Positions 36,042-44,651 of a stretch of DNA of 64,000 bases are shown piece by piece; the stretch's first letter is position 1, and the number at the start of each line of letters is the position of its first letter. The translations under genes and the position numbers were made by a program. The DNA comes from Janthinobacterium sp. TND4EL3. Its GTDB lineage: Bacteria; Pseudomonadota; Gammaproteobacteria; Burkholderiales; Burkholderiaceae_D. The stretch covers positions 213,127 to 277,126 of the forward strand of contig NZ_FTMV01000008.1 in assembly GCF_900156175.1 (NCBI RefSeq). Reading direction: 5' to 3'. The notes beneath the pieces are model-generated. The model worked only from the letters and a program-made list of their open reading frames with translations. It did not search any database and was not told where the DNA came from.

Positions 36042-39014
36042 ATGACGAATATCCATGAAACGGCTTATCCACGCCTGAAACAAGAGTTCACTGAGCAGGA
36101 GCTCGGGGCGATCTACACGCCTTCGCGCGCACAAATTGACCATATCTTCACTCTGTATCGCCAAGCATCGCATCGTACTTTTTTGCTGATCCAACTTATG
36201 CTGTTGCAAAGGCTTGGTTATTTCGTCCCCTTGTCGAGCGTCCCGTCTATCGTGGTGCGGCATATCTGCGAACATAGCGGTCTGCGCGTTCCGGCAAAAC
36301 GGGCGCTGGCGCAATATGATCAGTCCGGTAGCAAGACAACACACCAGCGCCGTCTGCGCGGGTACGTGGGGATCCGGGTGATGGACTCGTCCGATGAATA
36401 CTGGCTGGAAGATCAGGCCCTGCAGGCTGCCCATACCAAGCAGGAGCTACCCGACATTATCAATGTCCTGATTGAAGAGTTGGTCCAGCGTCGCCTGGAA
36501 CTGCCTGGATTCACCTACTTGTTCAGGCTGGCTCGCCAGTCCCGTACCAGCGTCAATGACGGCATCTATAAGGTGGTGGCTGGCCGATTGCCAACTTGCG
36601 TGGTCGAGCGTTTTGAACACATGCTCACTGCGGGTGAGAACCTGCGCATATGGGATAGCCTCAAACGCGAGCCGAAGCAGCCCAATGTGCGTGCGGTGAC
36701 GGATTTCCTGGCCCACATTGACACCATGATCGCGCTGGCGCAGGATCTGCCCAATACCGAGGCCATCGCCGCAACCAAGCGTGAACAACTCGTTTTGGAG
36801 GCGCGTGCCCTGGATGTGGCGGAAATGCGGCGGATCAAGCCACTCAAGCGCCACACCCTCATCGTGCTGCTGATTCAAAGCCAGTTGCAAAAGGCAATGG
36901 ACGATATCGCCGAAATCTTCATCAAGACCATCCGCAGCTTGCATAACGGTGCCGAGGAACGGTTGCGGCAATATCACCTGCAGCACGCCGAACAGATTGA
37001 GCGTTTGATCGGACAGTTCCGCGAAGTGCTGACCGTCCTGAGCGACGAGGGCAGCGACGAGGAGCGCGTCGCTAGGGTCGAGCAATCCCTCGACGGGGAT
37101 CTGGGGGCATGGATCACTGAATGCGACGAGCACATGGCATATGCTGGCAATAACTATTATCCGTTCATGCTGGTCGGGTATGTTGGCAAGCGCAGCCTGC
37201 TCTTCAAGTGCCTCGAAGCGCTCAGCCTGAAATCCAGCTCCCAGGATCAGAGCCTGCTGGCGGCGATCGCCATCATCCAAAAGCATCGCTCCAGCCACAA
37301 GGAACAACTGCCAGCGGCAGAAGGTGCGCTACCTGAATTGGCACTGGACTGGATGTCCGATAAGTGGCGCAAGCTGGTTTTTGGCCGAGTCGCAGCCGAT
37401 GCCCCAGCGAGCGTGCATCGCAAGTATTTCGAACTTGCCGTGATGACGCAAGTCATGGATGAACTCAAGTCGGGCGATCTGTACGTCGAGCATAGCGGCG
37501 ACTACGATGATTATCGCAACCACCTGGTGGACTGGGAGCAATACGAGCGTGAAGTGAAAGCCTATGGTGAACTGGTAGGGCTGTCGGTGGAAGCTCCGGC
37601 GTTTGTCGCGCAATTGCGCGACAAACTCGGCAGTCTAGCGCGCGACGTTGACAGCCGATTCCCGCAAAATAGCCTTGCCGATATCGACGAGAGCGGCATT
37701 GTGATCCGTCGCATGGAGCGTCCGAAGCCGCCGCCCGAACTTGACGCCATCGAGCAGATGGTCACCAATGAAATGGATCCGGTGAGCATCCTTGATGTGT
37801 TGACCGAGACTGAAAAATGGTTGGACTTGCATAAACTCTTCGGTCCGTTGTCCGGCTTCGAGGCCAAAGTAGACGATCCGCGCAAGCGCTTTATCACTAC
37901 GTTGTTTTGCTATGGTTGTAACTTGGGCGCCACGCAGACCGCACGCTCGATCAAGGGCCTGAGCCGCAAGCAGGTGGCCTGGCTCAATCTCAAGCATGTC
38001 ACCGAGCAGCGCCTGGACAAGGCGATCGTCAAGGTGATCAATGCATACAACCGCTTCGCATTGCCACGTTATTGGGGATCGGGAAAGAGCGCGTCGGCCG
38101 ACGGTACCAAATGGAACATTTACGAGGCTAACCTGCTTTCCGAATACCATATCCGCTACGGTGGATACGGCGGCATTGGCTACTACCATGTGTCCGACAA
38201 GTACATCGCGTTGTTCAGTCACTTTATTCCATGCGGCGTCTATGAGGCGGTTTACATCCTCGATGGGCTAATCAACAACCAGTCGGACATCCAGCCAGAT
38301 ACGCTGCACGGCGATACCCAGGCCCAAAGCACGCCTGTCTTTGGCCTGGCTTCGCTGCTGGGTATCGACCTGATGCCGCGCATCCGCAATATCAAAGATC
38401 TGGTGTTCTTCAAGGCGGACAAGGCCGACCAGTATGACAATATTGGTAGCCTGTTCCGTGGATCGATCGACTGGGAACTGATCGCGCGTCATATGAAGGA
38501 CATGCTGCGCGTCGTTATTTCCATCAAAGCGGGCAAGATTGCGCCATCGACGATCCTGCGCCGCCTAGGGACCGCTAGCCGCAAGAACAAGCTCTACTAC
38601 GCGTTCCGCGAGCTCGGTAGGGTACATCGGACAATGTTCCTGCTCAAGTACATCAACGACGCAGAATTGCGTCGTACCATCCATGCAGCAACCAACAAGA
38701 GCGAGGAATTCAACGGCTTCATCAAATGGTTGTTTTTTGGGGGCGAAGGCATCATTGCCGAAAACGTTCGGCACGAACAGCGCAAGGTTATCAAGTACAA
38801 CCAGCTCGTTGCGAACATGGTCATCCTGCACAATGTCCATGAGATGACGCGGCTCCTCAAGACAATACAGGCAAAGGGATATGTGCTAACGGAGGAGGTG
38901 CTTCGCGGCTTAGCGCCATATCGGAAAGGGCACATCAACCGATTCGGCGAATATATGCTGGACCTTGAACGCGAGGTAGCCCCGATGAATTATAAAGTCG
39001 AATTTACCAAATAA
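36042..39014 (+). CDS. tnpA: Tn3-family transposase TnpA
   Basis: A 990-residue transposase of full family length. The N-terminal part shows the DUF4158-type region ('TFLLIQLMLLQRLGYFVPL'). The catalytic domain has D687 ('SADGTKWN'), D753 ('QPDTLHGDT', followed by 'VFGLASLLGIDLMPRIRN') and E888 ('NKSEEFNGFIKWLFFGG'), giving the DDE triad. The ATG at 36042 is taken as the family start; the open frame runs back to 35967. No resolvase gene lies beside it in this window. It is intact and probably the enzyme that carried the adjoining resistance genes. Confidence 0.95.
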   Translation: MTNIHETAYPRLKQEFTEQELGAIYTPSRAQIDHIFTLYRQASHRTFLLIQLMLLQRLGYFVPLSSVPSIVVRHICEHSGLRVPAKRALAQYDQSGSKTTHQRRLRGYVGIRVMDSSDEYWLEDQALQAAHTKQELPDIINVLIEELVQRRLELPGFTYLFRLARQSRTSVNDGIYKVVAGRLPTCVVERFEHMLTAGENLRIWDSLKREPKQPNVRAVTDFLAHIDTMIALAQDLPNTEAIAATKREQLVLEARALDVAEMRRIKPLKRHTLIVLLIQSQLQKAMDDIAEIFIKTIRSLHNGAEERLRQYHLQHAEQIERLIGQFREVLTVLSDEGSDEERVARVEQSLDGDLGAWITECDEHMAYAGNNYYPFMLVGYVGKRSLLFKCLEALSLKSSSQDQSLLAAIAIIQKHRSSHKEQLPAAEGALPELALDWMSDKWRKLVFGRVAADAPASVHRKYFELAVMTQVMDELKSGDLYVEHSGDYDDYRNHLVDWEQYEREVKAYGELVGLSVEAPAFVAQLRDKLGSLARDVDSRFPQNSLADIDESGIVIRRMERPKPPPELDAIEQMVTNEMDPVSILDVLTETEKWLDLHKLFGPLSGFEAKVDDPRKRFITTLFCYGCNLGATQTARSIKGLSRKQVAWLNLKHVTEQRLDKAIVKVINAYNRFALPRYWGSGKSASADGTKWNIYEANLLSEYHIRYGGYGGIGYYHVSDKYIALFSHFIPCGVYEAVYILDGLINNQSDIQPDTLHGDTQAQSTPVFGLASLLGIDLMPRIRNIKDLVFFKADKADQYDNIGSLFRGSIDWELIARHMKDMLRVVISIKAGKIAPSTILRRLGTASRKNKLYYAFRELGRVHRTMFLLKYINDAELRRTIHAATNKSEEFNGFIKWLFFGGEGIIAENVRHEQRKVIKYNQLVANMVILHNVHEMTRLLKTIQAKGYVLTEEVLRGLAPYRKGHINRFGEYMLDLEREVAPMNYKVEFTK

Positions 39015-39019
39015 ATCAA

Positions 39020-39057
39020 TTGGTTAGGTCGTTTTTTGCGAAAAAAACTGCAATCCC
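39020..39057 (-). repeat. Probable right inverted repeat of the Tn3-family element
   Basis: Read on the minus strand this 38-base stretch starts GGGATTGCAG, has the core TTCGCAAAAAA at positions 16-26, and ends CGACCTAAC plus a few bases. Tn21/Tn1721-type 38-bp repeats start GGGG and carry TTCGGAAAA(A/T)A at the same positions, ending near CTAAG. It begins six bases after the tnpA stop, as expected for IRR. The matching left repeat was not found by eye in the window. Confidence 0.6.
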
Positions 39058-40399
39058 GGCCGGCCCTCTCTTCGGCGGCACGCTGGCCGCCTGCGGCGGC
39101 AGCGACGGCGCCGGTGCAGGCGCAAGCCGGCTGCTGGCCGCCTCGACGGAAGCGGTCGCCTGCTATACGCCATGGAACAGCGCCACGGCCTACAACGGCG
39201 GCGGCAAGGCCAGCTACAACAACGTCAATTACACGGCCAACTGGTGGACGCAAGGCAATAACCCGTCGACCAGCAGCGGCGGCGCCGGCAGCGGCCAGCC
39301 ATGGACGGCAGTGGGAGACTGCGGCACGCCGACACCGACTCCTACCCCAACCCCGACACCAACGCCAACACCCACCCCGACACCGACACCAACGCCAACA
39401 CCCACCCCGACACCCACCCCGACACCAACGCCAACACCGACGCCGACACCCACCGGCCTGGCGAAACACGCGCTGATCGGCTACTGGCACAACTTCACCA
39501 ACCCCAGCGGCGCCACGTATCCGATCAGCCAGGTCAGCGACGACTGGGACGTGATCGTCGTCTCGTTCGGCGACAACGCGGGCGGCGGCAATGTCAGCCT
39601 GACCATCGATCCGGGCGCGGGCACGGAAGCGCAATTCATCGCCGACGTGGCCGCCAAGCGGGCGAAAGGCAAGAAAGTCATCCTGTCGCTGGGCGGGCAA
39701 AACGGTTCCGTTTCCGTCGGCAGCACGGCCGAAGCGACGAATTTCACCAACAGCCTGTACGCCATCATCACCAAATACGGTTTCGACGGCATCGACCTGG
39801 ACCTGGAAAACGGCGTGGCGCAAGGCGCGGCCATCCAGACCTATCTGCCGATCGCCGTGAAAAACCTGAAAGCCAAGGTCGGCAGCAGCTTTTACCTGTC
39901 GATGGCGCCGGAATGGGTGTACGTGGAAGGGGGCTACACGAGCTACGGCAGCATCTGGGGCGCCTACATTCCCATCATCAACGCCTTGCGCAGCGAGCTG
40001 ACGGTGCTGCACCCGCAGTACTACAACAATGGCGACATCTACACGCCGTACGCCACGGGCGCCATCAAGGCCGGTTCGGCCGACCAGCTGGTGGCCACGG
40101 CGCGCATGCTGATCGAAGGCTTTAATTATGGCGGCAACACCTTCGCCGGCCTGCGTCCGGACCAGGTGGGCTTCGGCGTGCCGTCGGGCCGCAGCTCGGC
40201 CGGCTCGGGCTTCACGACGAACGCCGACGTCAGCAACGCCCTCAATTGCCTGACGCGCATGCTCAATTGCGGCACCATCAAGCCGCTGCAGGCGTATCCG
40301 GACTTCCGCGGCGTGATGACGTGGTCGATCAACTGGGACCGCTACGATGGCTATAACTTCTCCGTGCCGACGAAGACCGTGCTGAAAACCTTGCCGTAA
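39020..40399 (+). CDS. GH18 chitinase-like lipoprotein with CBM5/12 domain, 5' end replaced
   Basis: A 459-residue frame: lipobox-like 'GGTLAACGG' (about residues 19-27), a chitin-binding CBM5/12 domain ('YTPWNSATAYNGGGKASYNN', 'YTANWWTQGNNPS', about 47-100), a Thr-Pro repeat linker (103-144), and a GH18 barrel. The barrel has 'KKVILSLGGQNG' and the catalytic D256-G-I-D-L-D-L-E263. It should cut chitin outside the cell. The TTG start and first 13 or so residues lie in the transposon repeat, so the native start and part of the signal peptide are lost. Expression is uncertain. Confidence 0.85.
   Translation: MVRSFFAKKTAIPAGPLFGGTLAACGGSDGAGAGASRLLAASTEAVACYTPWNSATAYNGGGKASYNNVNYTANWWTQGNNPSTSSGGAGSGQPWTAVGDCGTPTPTPTPTPTPTPTPTPTPTPTPTPTPTPTPTPTPTPTPTPTGLAKHALIGYWHNFTNPSGATYPISQVSDDWDVIVVSFGDNAGGGNVSLTIDPGAGTEAQFIADVAAKRAKGKKVILSLGGQNGSVSVGSTAEATNFTNSLYAIITKYGFDGIDLDLENGVAQGAAIQTYLPIAVKNLKAKVGSSFYLSMAPEWVYVEGGYTSYGSIWGAYIPIINALRSELTVLHPQYYNNGDIYTPYATGAIKAGSADQLVATARMLIEGFNYGGNTFAGLRPDQVGFGVPSGRSSAGSGFTTNADVSNALNCLTRMLNCGTIKPLQAYPDFRGVMTWSINWDRYDGYNFSVPTKTVLKTLP
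39326..39453 (+). repeat. Thr-Pro-encoding microsatellite linker
   Basis: About 128 bases of imperfect ACN-CCN codon pairs encode some 21 Thr-Pro units between the chitin-binding and catalytic domains. Longer units of 'ACGCCAACACCCACCCCGAC' type recur, so the array can expand or shrink by slippage. Thr-Pro linkers are usual in secreted multi-domain glycosidases. Confidence 0.9.
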
Positions 40400-40435
40400 G
40401 GGGCATTGCCCGACTGCGCATGCGGGCTTGGCCGC

Positions 40436-41020
40436 TCACATGCGCAGCAGCGCCGCACCCAGCACGCGCATCTGCAGCGCGATGCCCAGGCGCAGCGCCT
40501 CCCCTCCCCCGTGCGCGTGCTTGATGCCATCGATGGCGGCCACCAGCAAGGCGGCCACTTGCGCCGCAGTCGCGTCCACCCGGCGCAGCGCGATATCGCC
40601 CGCCGCTTCGGCCTGTTCCAGCGCACCGGCCAGCGACGCCGCCAAGGTCGCCCGCGCCGTCAAGGTGACGTCGGCCGCCAGGGTCATGTTAGCGTCGAAC
40701 AACTCCTGCCCATGGGCGCTCGCCGCAATTTCCGCCATCAAGCCTTGCTGGAACGCCAGCAGCGCCGTTTCGATGCGCGTGAACACGGGGCCGGATTCGG
40801 CCAGTGCGGCCGCCACTTGCGCCATGACGGTGGCATGGGCACGTGCGGAGCCGGCGCGGAACACGTCTTCCTTATTCTTGAAGTGCAAATACAGCGCCGC
40901 GCGCGACATGCCGGCCGCCTGCGCGATGTCGAGCATGGACGTCTTGCGGTAGCCGTAGCGGCAAAACACGGCCAGGGCCGCATCGAGGATCTGCTGGCTT
41001 TTAGGGGTATCGATCATCAT
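40436..41020 (-). CDS. TetR/AcrR-family transcriptional regulator
   Basis: A 194-residue repressor with the N-terminal helix-turn-helix 'ILDAALAVFCRYGYRKTSML' and 'DIAQAAGMSRAALYLHFKNK' and an Ala-rich, all-helical ligand domain (55-194). Two ATGs lie at 41020 and 41017. A long palindrome just upstream (41026-41059) is its likely operator, shared with the divergent NTF2-like gene. The ligand is unknown. Confidence 0.92.
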   Translation of the reverse strand: MMIDTPKSQQILDAALAVFCRYGYRKTSMLDIAQAAGMSRAALYLHFKNKEDVFRAGSARAHATVMAQVAAALAESGPVFTRIETALLAFQQGLMAEIAASAHGQELFDANMTLAADVTLTARATLAASLAGALEQAEAAGDIALRRVDATAAQVAALLVAAIDGIKHAHGGGEALRLGIALQMRVLGAALLRM

Positions 41021-41025
41021 GCAGG

Positions 41026-41059
41026 CATGTTGACACTATGGTCATATAGTGTCAACATG
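41026..41059. promoter_or_regulatory. 34-base palindromic operator for the TetR regulator
   Basis: CATGTTGACACTAT and ATAGTGTCAACATG form perfect 14-base arms around the six-base centre GGTCAT. TTGACA appears in each arm, so the operator overlaps -35 boxes on both strands. A further TGTCAA half-site occurs at 41086-41091. The site is visible in the sequence; TetR binding is inferred from place and symmetry. Confidence 0.75.
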
Positions 41060-41112
41060 ACTTTTTGACAAAAACCGTCAAAGTGTCAATCACCTACCCG
41101 AACAGGACTGCC

Positions 41113-41514
41113 ATGCACGATTTCAATGCCGCACTGACTGAAGAACAGCAGATGGATCTGCTGCGCCACACGGAGCGCAGCCGCGTGCGCGCCCTCGTGG
41201 CCGCCGATACGCAGGCGGCGCGCGCCCTGCATGCCGATGACTTCCAGCTGATCACGCCCATCGGCAGCATGCTGTCGCGGGAACACTACCTGGGCGCCAT
41301 CGCCTCCGGCCACATGCGCTATCTGAGCTGGGAGCCGGAAGCGATCAGCGTGCGCCTGTACGGCACGGCCGCCGTTCTGCGTTACCAGGCGCAGCTGGAA
41401 ATCGTCTTCGCTGGCCACGCCGTGCCGCGCGCCCGCTACTGGCATATGGACAGCTATGAGTGGCGCGATGGACGCTGGCAAGCCGTCTGGTCGCAGGCGA
41501 CGGCGGTTGCCTGA
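41113..41514 (+). CDS. NTF2-like (DUF4440/SnoaL) protein
   Basis: A 133-residue soluble protein of the NTF2-like fold: 'RSRVRALVAADTQAARALHADDFQL', given here as motifs 'ALVAADTQAARALHADDF' and 'ITPIGSMLSREHYLGAIASG', ending 'MDSYEWRDGRWQAVWSQAT'. It has no signal peptide. ATG at 41113 is preferred (AGGA upstream) over the TTG at 41065. Divergent from the TetR gene and probably controlled by it. Members range from steroid isomerases to polyketide cyclases; the substrate is unknown. Confidence 0.8.
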   Translation: MHDFNAALTEEQQMDLLRHTERSRVRALVAADTQAARALHADDFQLITPIGSMLSREHYLGAIASGHMRYLSWEPEAISVRLYGTAAVLRYQAQLEIVFAGHAVPRARYWHMDSYEWRDGRWQAVWSQATAVA

Positions 41515-41599
41515 ACTGGCGCTCGCATCATTGCGAATGGATGTCTTTCCTATGATAGTTTTAAACTATGAATTCGGTTGAAATATTTCACTTCCTTTT

Positions 41600-41618
41600 G
41601 TAAATGAGAATCGTTACT
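41600..41618 (+). promoter_or_regulatory. Fur-box-like site upstream of the DUF2061 gene
   Basis: GTAAATGAGAATCGTTACT matches the 19-base Fur consensus GATAATGATAATCATTATC at 13 positions, including the core AATGA-AATC-TTA. It lies 44 bases before the start codon, a usual place for repression. A second palindrome, ATAGTTT-T-AAACTAT (41555-41569), lies further upstream. Confidence 0.5.
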
Positions 41619-41661
41619 ATCTAACTCAAGGATAAGCGAATTCAACGGAAAGGAGCGTCCC

Positions 41662-42084
41662 TTGTTCACAGCCATCAAAACATTCAGCCAGGTGTGCACG
41701 CACATGTCGATCGCCTTCGGCCTCGCCTATTTGCTGACGGGTTCGCTGGCACTCGGTGGCCTGGCCGCCATCATCGAACCGATCATCAATGTCGCCCTGC
41801 TGCCCTGGCATGAAAAAGCCTGGCACGCGATCCGCCGCCGCCATGCGGCCAGCCGGCTGGGCCTGGCCGCCCTGGCCGGCGAAAAACTGAGCCAGACGGC
41901 CCTGCACATGGGCGTGGCCTTCGGCGTCATGTACTGGGCCACGGGTTCCATGGCCTTCGGCGGCTTGCTGGCCGTGGTCGAGCCGATCTGCAACGTGATC
42001 GTGCTGCCCTTCCACGACCGCTTGTGGGAAAAAGTCCGCTTTCGCCTGGAAAACCGGGGTGCTGCGCGGCTCGCGGCGCTGTAA
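41662..42084 (+). CDS. DUF2061 membrane protein (two repeats)
   Basis: A 140-residue inner-membrane protein with two copies of the DUF2061 unit: 'KTFSQVCTHMSIAFGLAYLL' with 'IEPIINVALLPWHEKAWHAI', then 'EKLSQTALHMGVAFGVMYW' with 'VEPICNVIVLPFHDRLWEKV'. Four helices are expected. The TTG start at 41662 is supported by AAGGAG six bases upstream. The His and Glu residues inside helices repeat in both halves. The function is unknown. A Fur-box-like site upstream suggests iron control. Confidence 0.85.
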   Translation: MFTAIKTFSQVCTHMSIAFGLAYLLTGSLALGGLAAIIEPIINVALLPWHEKAWHAIRRRHAASRLGLAALAGEKLSQTALHMGVAFGVMYWATGSMAFGGLLAVVEPICNVIVLPFHDRLWEKVRFRLENRGAARLAAL

Positions 42085-42093
42085 TCGCCCTTC

Positions 42094-43530
42094 TTAATTA
42101 CCCGCCCACACGGGCGGCCGCCTTGGCCCCCACGGCGCCGCCCGCTCCAGCTGGCCCGCCAGGCGCAGCAAGGTTCCATCGTTTCCATATCCGGCCATGA
42201 ACTGCATGCCGATCGGCAAGCCATCATTGGACATGGTCAGCGGCACGGACATGGCCGGCAAGCCCGCCACATTGGCCAGCGGCGTGTACGGCGAATGCTC
42301 GAACAGGCGCGCCGTCCAGCCCAGCCCGTCGAGCTGTTCCTCCTTTTCTCCATAGCGTCCCAGCGGCCACGGCACATCCGGCAGGGTGGGCGTCAGCACG
42401 ACGTCATACTGGCCGAACAGGGCGCCGGCCTGGCGCGTGACGGTATTGCGCACGTCGAGCGCGGCGACGACATCGACGGCCGACACCGTCTGCCCATACC
42501 GGTAGCAGGCCAAAGTGGCTGGTTCCAGCGTATCGAGCGACGCGGTGCGCCCGCTTTCCTGCGCCAGGCCGTCTATCCACGGCACCAGGTTGGCGCACCA
42601 GATACCGGCATTGGCGTGCACGAAGGCTGGCCACGACACGCCCAGCGCAGGCGGCACCTCTTCCACGTGGTGGCCCAGGCTTTCCAGCAGGCGCACGGTG
42701 TCTTGCAGCGCGGCATCGACGGCAGGCACGGGACGGGCGCCATTGCAGGCCGCGCGCTGCACGCCGATGCGCAGCTTGCCCGGCGCCACGCTTACCTGCG
42801 ACAGCCAGCTGTGGCCGGGCGCAGAGGTCACATAGGGTTCGCCCGGCATGATTGCCTGCACGCAGTCGAGCAAGGCGGCGCTGTCGCGCACGGTGCGGCT
42901 CACGCCCAGCTGCACGCCCAGGCCGCTGAAGATTTCGTCCATGGCGGGGCCGTTCGATACGCGTCCCCGGCTGGGCTTGAAGCCGAACAGGCCCGTCGAG
43001 GCGGCCGGCACGCGGATGGAACCGGCCGCGTCCGTCGCATGGGCCAGCGGCACGATGCCGGCCGCCACGGCCGCCGCCGCGCCGCCGCTGGAGCCGCCCG
43101 CGCTCAGGCTGACGTTCCACGGGTTGCGCGTGGCGCCATATAAAACGGGTTCCGTGGTGGTGGCAAAGGCCATTTCCGGCGTGCTTGTGCGGCCGAAGGT
43201 CGCCAATCCCGCCTTGCGGAACTGCGTCATCAGGTGGGAGTCCAGCGCGGCGACATGGCCGGCGCCCAGGCGGCTGCCCGCTTCGCTGCGCCGGCCCGCC
43301 ATGGTGACGGCCACATCCTTGATCAGGAATGGCACGCCGGCGAACGGCGCCGCGTGGTCGATGGCAGTCAGATCGGCCGGCCACAGCTCGACGACGGCAT
43401 TGATCTGCGGGTTGACGGCGGCGCAGGCGCGCTGGGCCGCGTCGTGCAATTCGGCGGCGGACACGGCGCCCTGGCGCAGCAGCTGGGCCAGTCCGAGTCC
43501 ATCAAAGCTTGTATATTCATGGAGTTGCAT
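42094..43530 (-). CDS. Amidase-signature family hydrolase
   Basis: A 478-residue amidase. The Ser-cisSer-Lys triad is visible: K71 ('FLIKDV'), S147 ('SAGGSSGGAA') and nucleophile S171 ('DAAGSIRVPAAS'). The surrounding 'GLFGFKPSRGRVSNGP' and the C-terminal 'TPLANVAGLPAMSVPL' are family-typical. It hydrolyses an amide or acyl-amide; it is of the aminohydrolase/6-aminohexanoate-cyclic-dimer type rather than GatA, since no gatB/gatC is near. Divergent from a LysR gene that probably regulates it. Confidence 0.92.
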   Translation of the reverse strand: MQLHEYTSFDGLGLAQLLRQGAVSAAELHDAAQRACAAVNPQINAVVELWPADLTAIDHAAPFAGVPFLIKDVAVTMAGRRSEAGSRLGAGHVAALDSHLMTQFRKAGLATFGRTSTPEMAFATTTEPVLYGATRNPWNVSLSAGGSSGGAAAAVAAGIVPLAHATDAAGSIRVPAASTGLFGFKPSRGRVSNGPAMDEIFSGLGVQLGVSRTVRDSAALLDCVQAIMPGEPYVTSAPGHSWLSQVSVAPGKLRIGVQRAACNGARPVPAVDAALQDTVRLLESLGHHVEEVPPALGVSWPAFVHANAGIWCANLVPWIDGLAQESGRTASLDTLEPATLACYRYGQTVSAVDVVAALDVRNTVTRQAGALFGQYDVVLTPTLPDVPWPLGRYGEKEEQLDGLGWTARLFEHSPYTPLANVAGLPAMSVPLTMSNDGLPIGMQFMAGYGNDGTLLRLAGQLERAAPWGPRRPPVWAGN

Positions 43531-43631
43531 CAGTTAGTTCCTGTAAAAGGTGAAGAATAGAAGTCACAGGAACCACTGTAGGGCTTGCGCTATCATAGTG
43601 GAAATGAATAGTTGATATACAAGGTATAGCC

Positions 43632-44555
43632 ATGGACAATTTGCGCAAGCTGGATTTGAACCTGCTGCTGACCCTGAACGCGCTGCTGATCGAGCGCAAC
43701 GTCACGCGGGCGGCCGCGCGGCTGCACCTGAGCCAGCCGTCCGTCAGCGTGCAGCTGGGCAAGTTGCGCGCCGCCTTCGACGATCCGCTGCTCTTGCCCG
43801 GTCCGCGCGGCATGCTGCCCACGGCGCGGGCGCTGGCCCTGCTGGCGCCCTTGCAAGCCGTGCTGGCCCAGCTGGAACAGGTCTTGCAGCCGGAAGCGGC
43901 CTTCGATCCGGCCACGGCCCAGGTGCGCTGGAATCTGGCGGCCGCCGACGCCGCCGAATATGCGATTTTGCTGCCCATGCTGCCCGGCCTGCGCGCGCAG
44001 GCGCCCCTGTCGCGCATGGCCGTGTTCGAAGCCGTGCCGGCGCGCATGGCGCAGGACCTGGAAAACGGCCAGGTCGACCTGGGTTTCCTGGCGCAGGAAG
44101 AAGCGCCGCCCGGCTTGCGCCACCGCACCTTGTTTACGGAGCACTACGTGCTGGCGGGCCGCCACGGCCATCCGCTGCTGCAATCGCCGCCCGGCCTCGA
44201 CCGGTTCTGCGCGCTGGAATTCATCGTCGTCTCGCCCAACGGCGGCGGCTTCCGCAGCAAGGTCGATACGGCGCTGGAACAGCTGGGGCGCACGCGCCAG
44301 GTGGTGCTGTCCGTGCCGCATTTCCTGATCGTCCCGCCCTTGCTGGAAGCGTCCGACATGGTGGCCCTGCTGCCGTCGCGCCTGCTGAAGAATGCGCTGG
44401 GCGCGCTGCGCACGTGGGAGCCGCCCGTCGCCCTGCCCGATTACGAGATGGCCATGGTCTGGCACGAGCGCATGCACCTGGACTCGGCGCACCGCTGGCT
44501 GCGCGAGCGCATCCTGGCCAGCTTGCAGGCGCCCCTACACGATTTTCCGCTATAA
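43632..44555 (+). CDS. LysR-family transcriptional regulator
   Basis: A 307-residue LysR protein: helix-turn-helix 'LDLNLLLTLNALLIERNVTR', 'AAARLHLSQPSVSVQLGKLR' and a periplasmic-binding-protein-like effector domain (90-300) with 'FLIVPPLLEASDMVALLPSRL'. The 101-base gap to the amidase gene holds AT-rich partly symmetric sequence around 43600-43625, where its binding site is expected. The effector is probably the amidase substrate or product, as inference. Confidence 0.93.
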   Translation: MDNLRKLDLNLLLTLNALLIERNVTRAAARLHLSQPSVSVQLGKLRAAFDDPLLLPGPRGMLPTARALALLAPLQAVLAQLEQVLQPEAAFDPATAQVRWNLAAADAAEYAILLPMLPGLRAQAPLSRMAVFEAVPARMAQDLENGQVDLGFLAQEEAPPGLRHRTLFTEHYVLAGRHGHPLLQSPPGLDRFCALEFIVVSPNGGGFRSKVDTALEQLGRTRQVVLSVPHFLIVPPLLEASDMVALLPSRLLKNALGALRTWEPPVALPDYEMAMVWHERMHLDSAHRWLRERILASLQAPLHDFPL

Positions 44556-44651
44556 AACACTAGGGAAGATTACCTAGTTGTTCGAAAGAAATTCCCAATG
44601 TTCGCCGTGGTGAGGACTGCGTAAGCTGGCGCGGAATAATAAAGGGTCACC

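Noticed and set aside
39326..39453. Short tandem repeats considered as a CRISPR array
   Set aside because: The unit is a six-base Thr-Pro codon pair inside an open chitinase frame, with no unique spacers.
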